Shown piece after piece: positions 5,395 through 5,410 of a stretch of DNA of 5,410 nt. The position numbers were made by a program, and so were the translations under genes. Within the stretch, counting starts at the first letter, position 1. Every line of letters starts with the position of its first letter. The DNA is from Thiotrichaceae bacterium (GTDB taxonomy: Bacteria; Pseudomonadota; Gammaproteobacteria; SZUA-229). The notes under the pieces are model-generated. The model saw only the letters and a list, made by a program, of their open reading frames with translations. It made no database searches and was not told the DNA's origin. The stretch spans positions 15,723 through 21,132 of the forward strand of contig NVWZ01000023.1 of NCBI GenBank assembly GCA_002746365.1. The letters run 5' to 3'.

Positions 5395-5410
5395 TACAAA
5401 GAATCTCGCC
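5384..5410 (-). CDS. rpsH: 30S ribosomal protein S8, C-terminal end only
   Basis: Reading the minus strand from the window edge gives GGC GAG ATT CTT TGT ACT GTT TCC TAG, that is GEILCTVS and stop. E. coli S8 ends in GGEIICYVA, so this is the conserved C-terminus that packs on 16S rRNA helix 21. Its place just before rplF is the standard spc order (rpsN, rpsH, rplF). S8 is the repressor of the spc operon in E. coli, but its mRNA target near rplE is outside this window. Confidence 0.9.
   Translation of the reverse strand, partial: GEILCTVS

Noticed and set aside
1..5410. Mobile element, defence system, CRISPR, tRNA or other unusual cargo
   Set aside because: The window is filled by collinear spc and alpha operon genes in standard order. 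I saw no transposase, integrase, repeat array or foreign gene.

Overview
This window is the downstream half of the spc ribosomal-protein operon followed by the start of the alpha operon. Every gene is on the minus strand. Reading 5'->3' along that strand, from high to low coordinates, the order is rpsH (last 8 codons), rplF, rplR, rpsE, rpmD, rplO, secY, rpmJ, then rpsM, rpsK, rpsD and probably the first codons of rpoA. This is the classical bacterial order. The proteins align by eye, nearly end to end, with Escherichia coli S8, L6, L18, S5, L30, L15, SecY, L36, S13, S11 and S4. The organism is therefore most likely a gammaproteobacterium with moderately low GC (roughly 40-45 percent by eye). 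S4 is 206 aa, as in E. coli, and lacks the four-cysteine zinc site. I cannot name a genus.

Layout: 5384-5410 is the rpsH 3' end. 3134-5347 holds rplF, rplR, rpsE, rpmD and rplO. 1774-3081 is secY. 1599-1712 is the very small rpmJ (37 aa). 1502-1598 is the spc/alpha junction, with a small hairpin and a good sigma70-type promoter. 25-1501 holds rpsM, rpsK and rpsD. 1-24 holds a ribosome binding site and a probable rpoA start. No intergenic stretch is longer than 97 bases, and I saw no mobile element, CRISPR, tRNA, rRNA or foreign cargo.

The genes work together in translation and secretion. S8, S5, S13, S11 and S4 are 30S proteins; S4, S5 and S8 are assembly and decoding-fidelity proteins, and S13 and S11 sit in the head and platform. 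L6, L18, L30, L15 and L36 are 50S proteins. SecY is the membrane channel that accepts nascent chains from the ribosome. The cluster coordinates supply of these parts with RNA polymerase alpha, encoded just beyond the window.

I do not see a previously undescribed system. The points worth a second look are small: unusually wide intergenic gaps, many holding short hairpins; two mutually exclusive hairpins between rpsM and rpsK; an alpha-operon promoter so close to rpsM that an E. coli-type S4 pseudoknot leader would not fit; and TAG used as the stop codon of 5 of 11 highly expressed genes.
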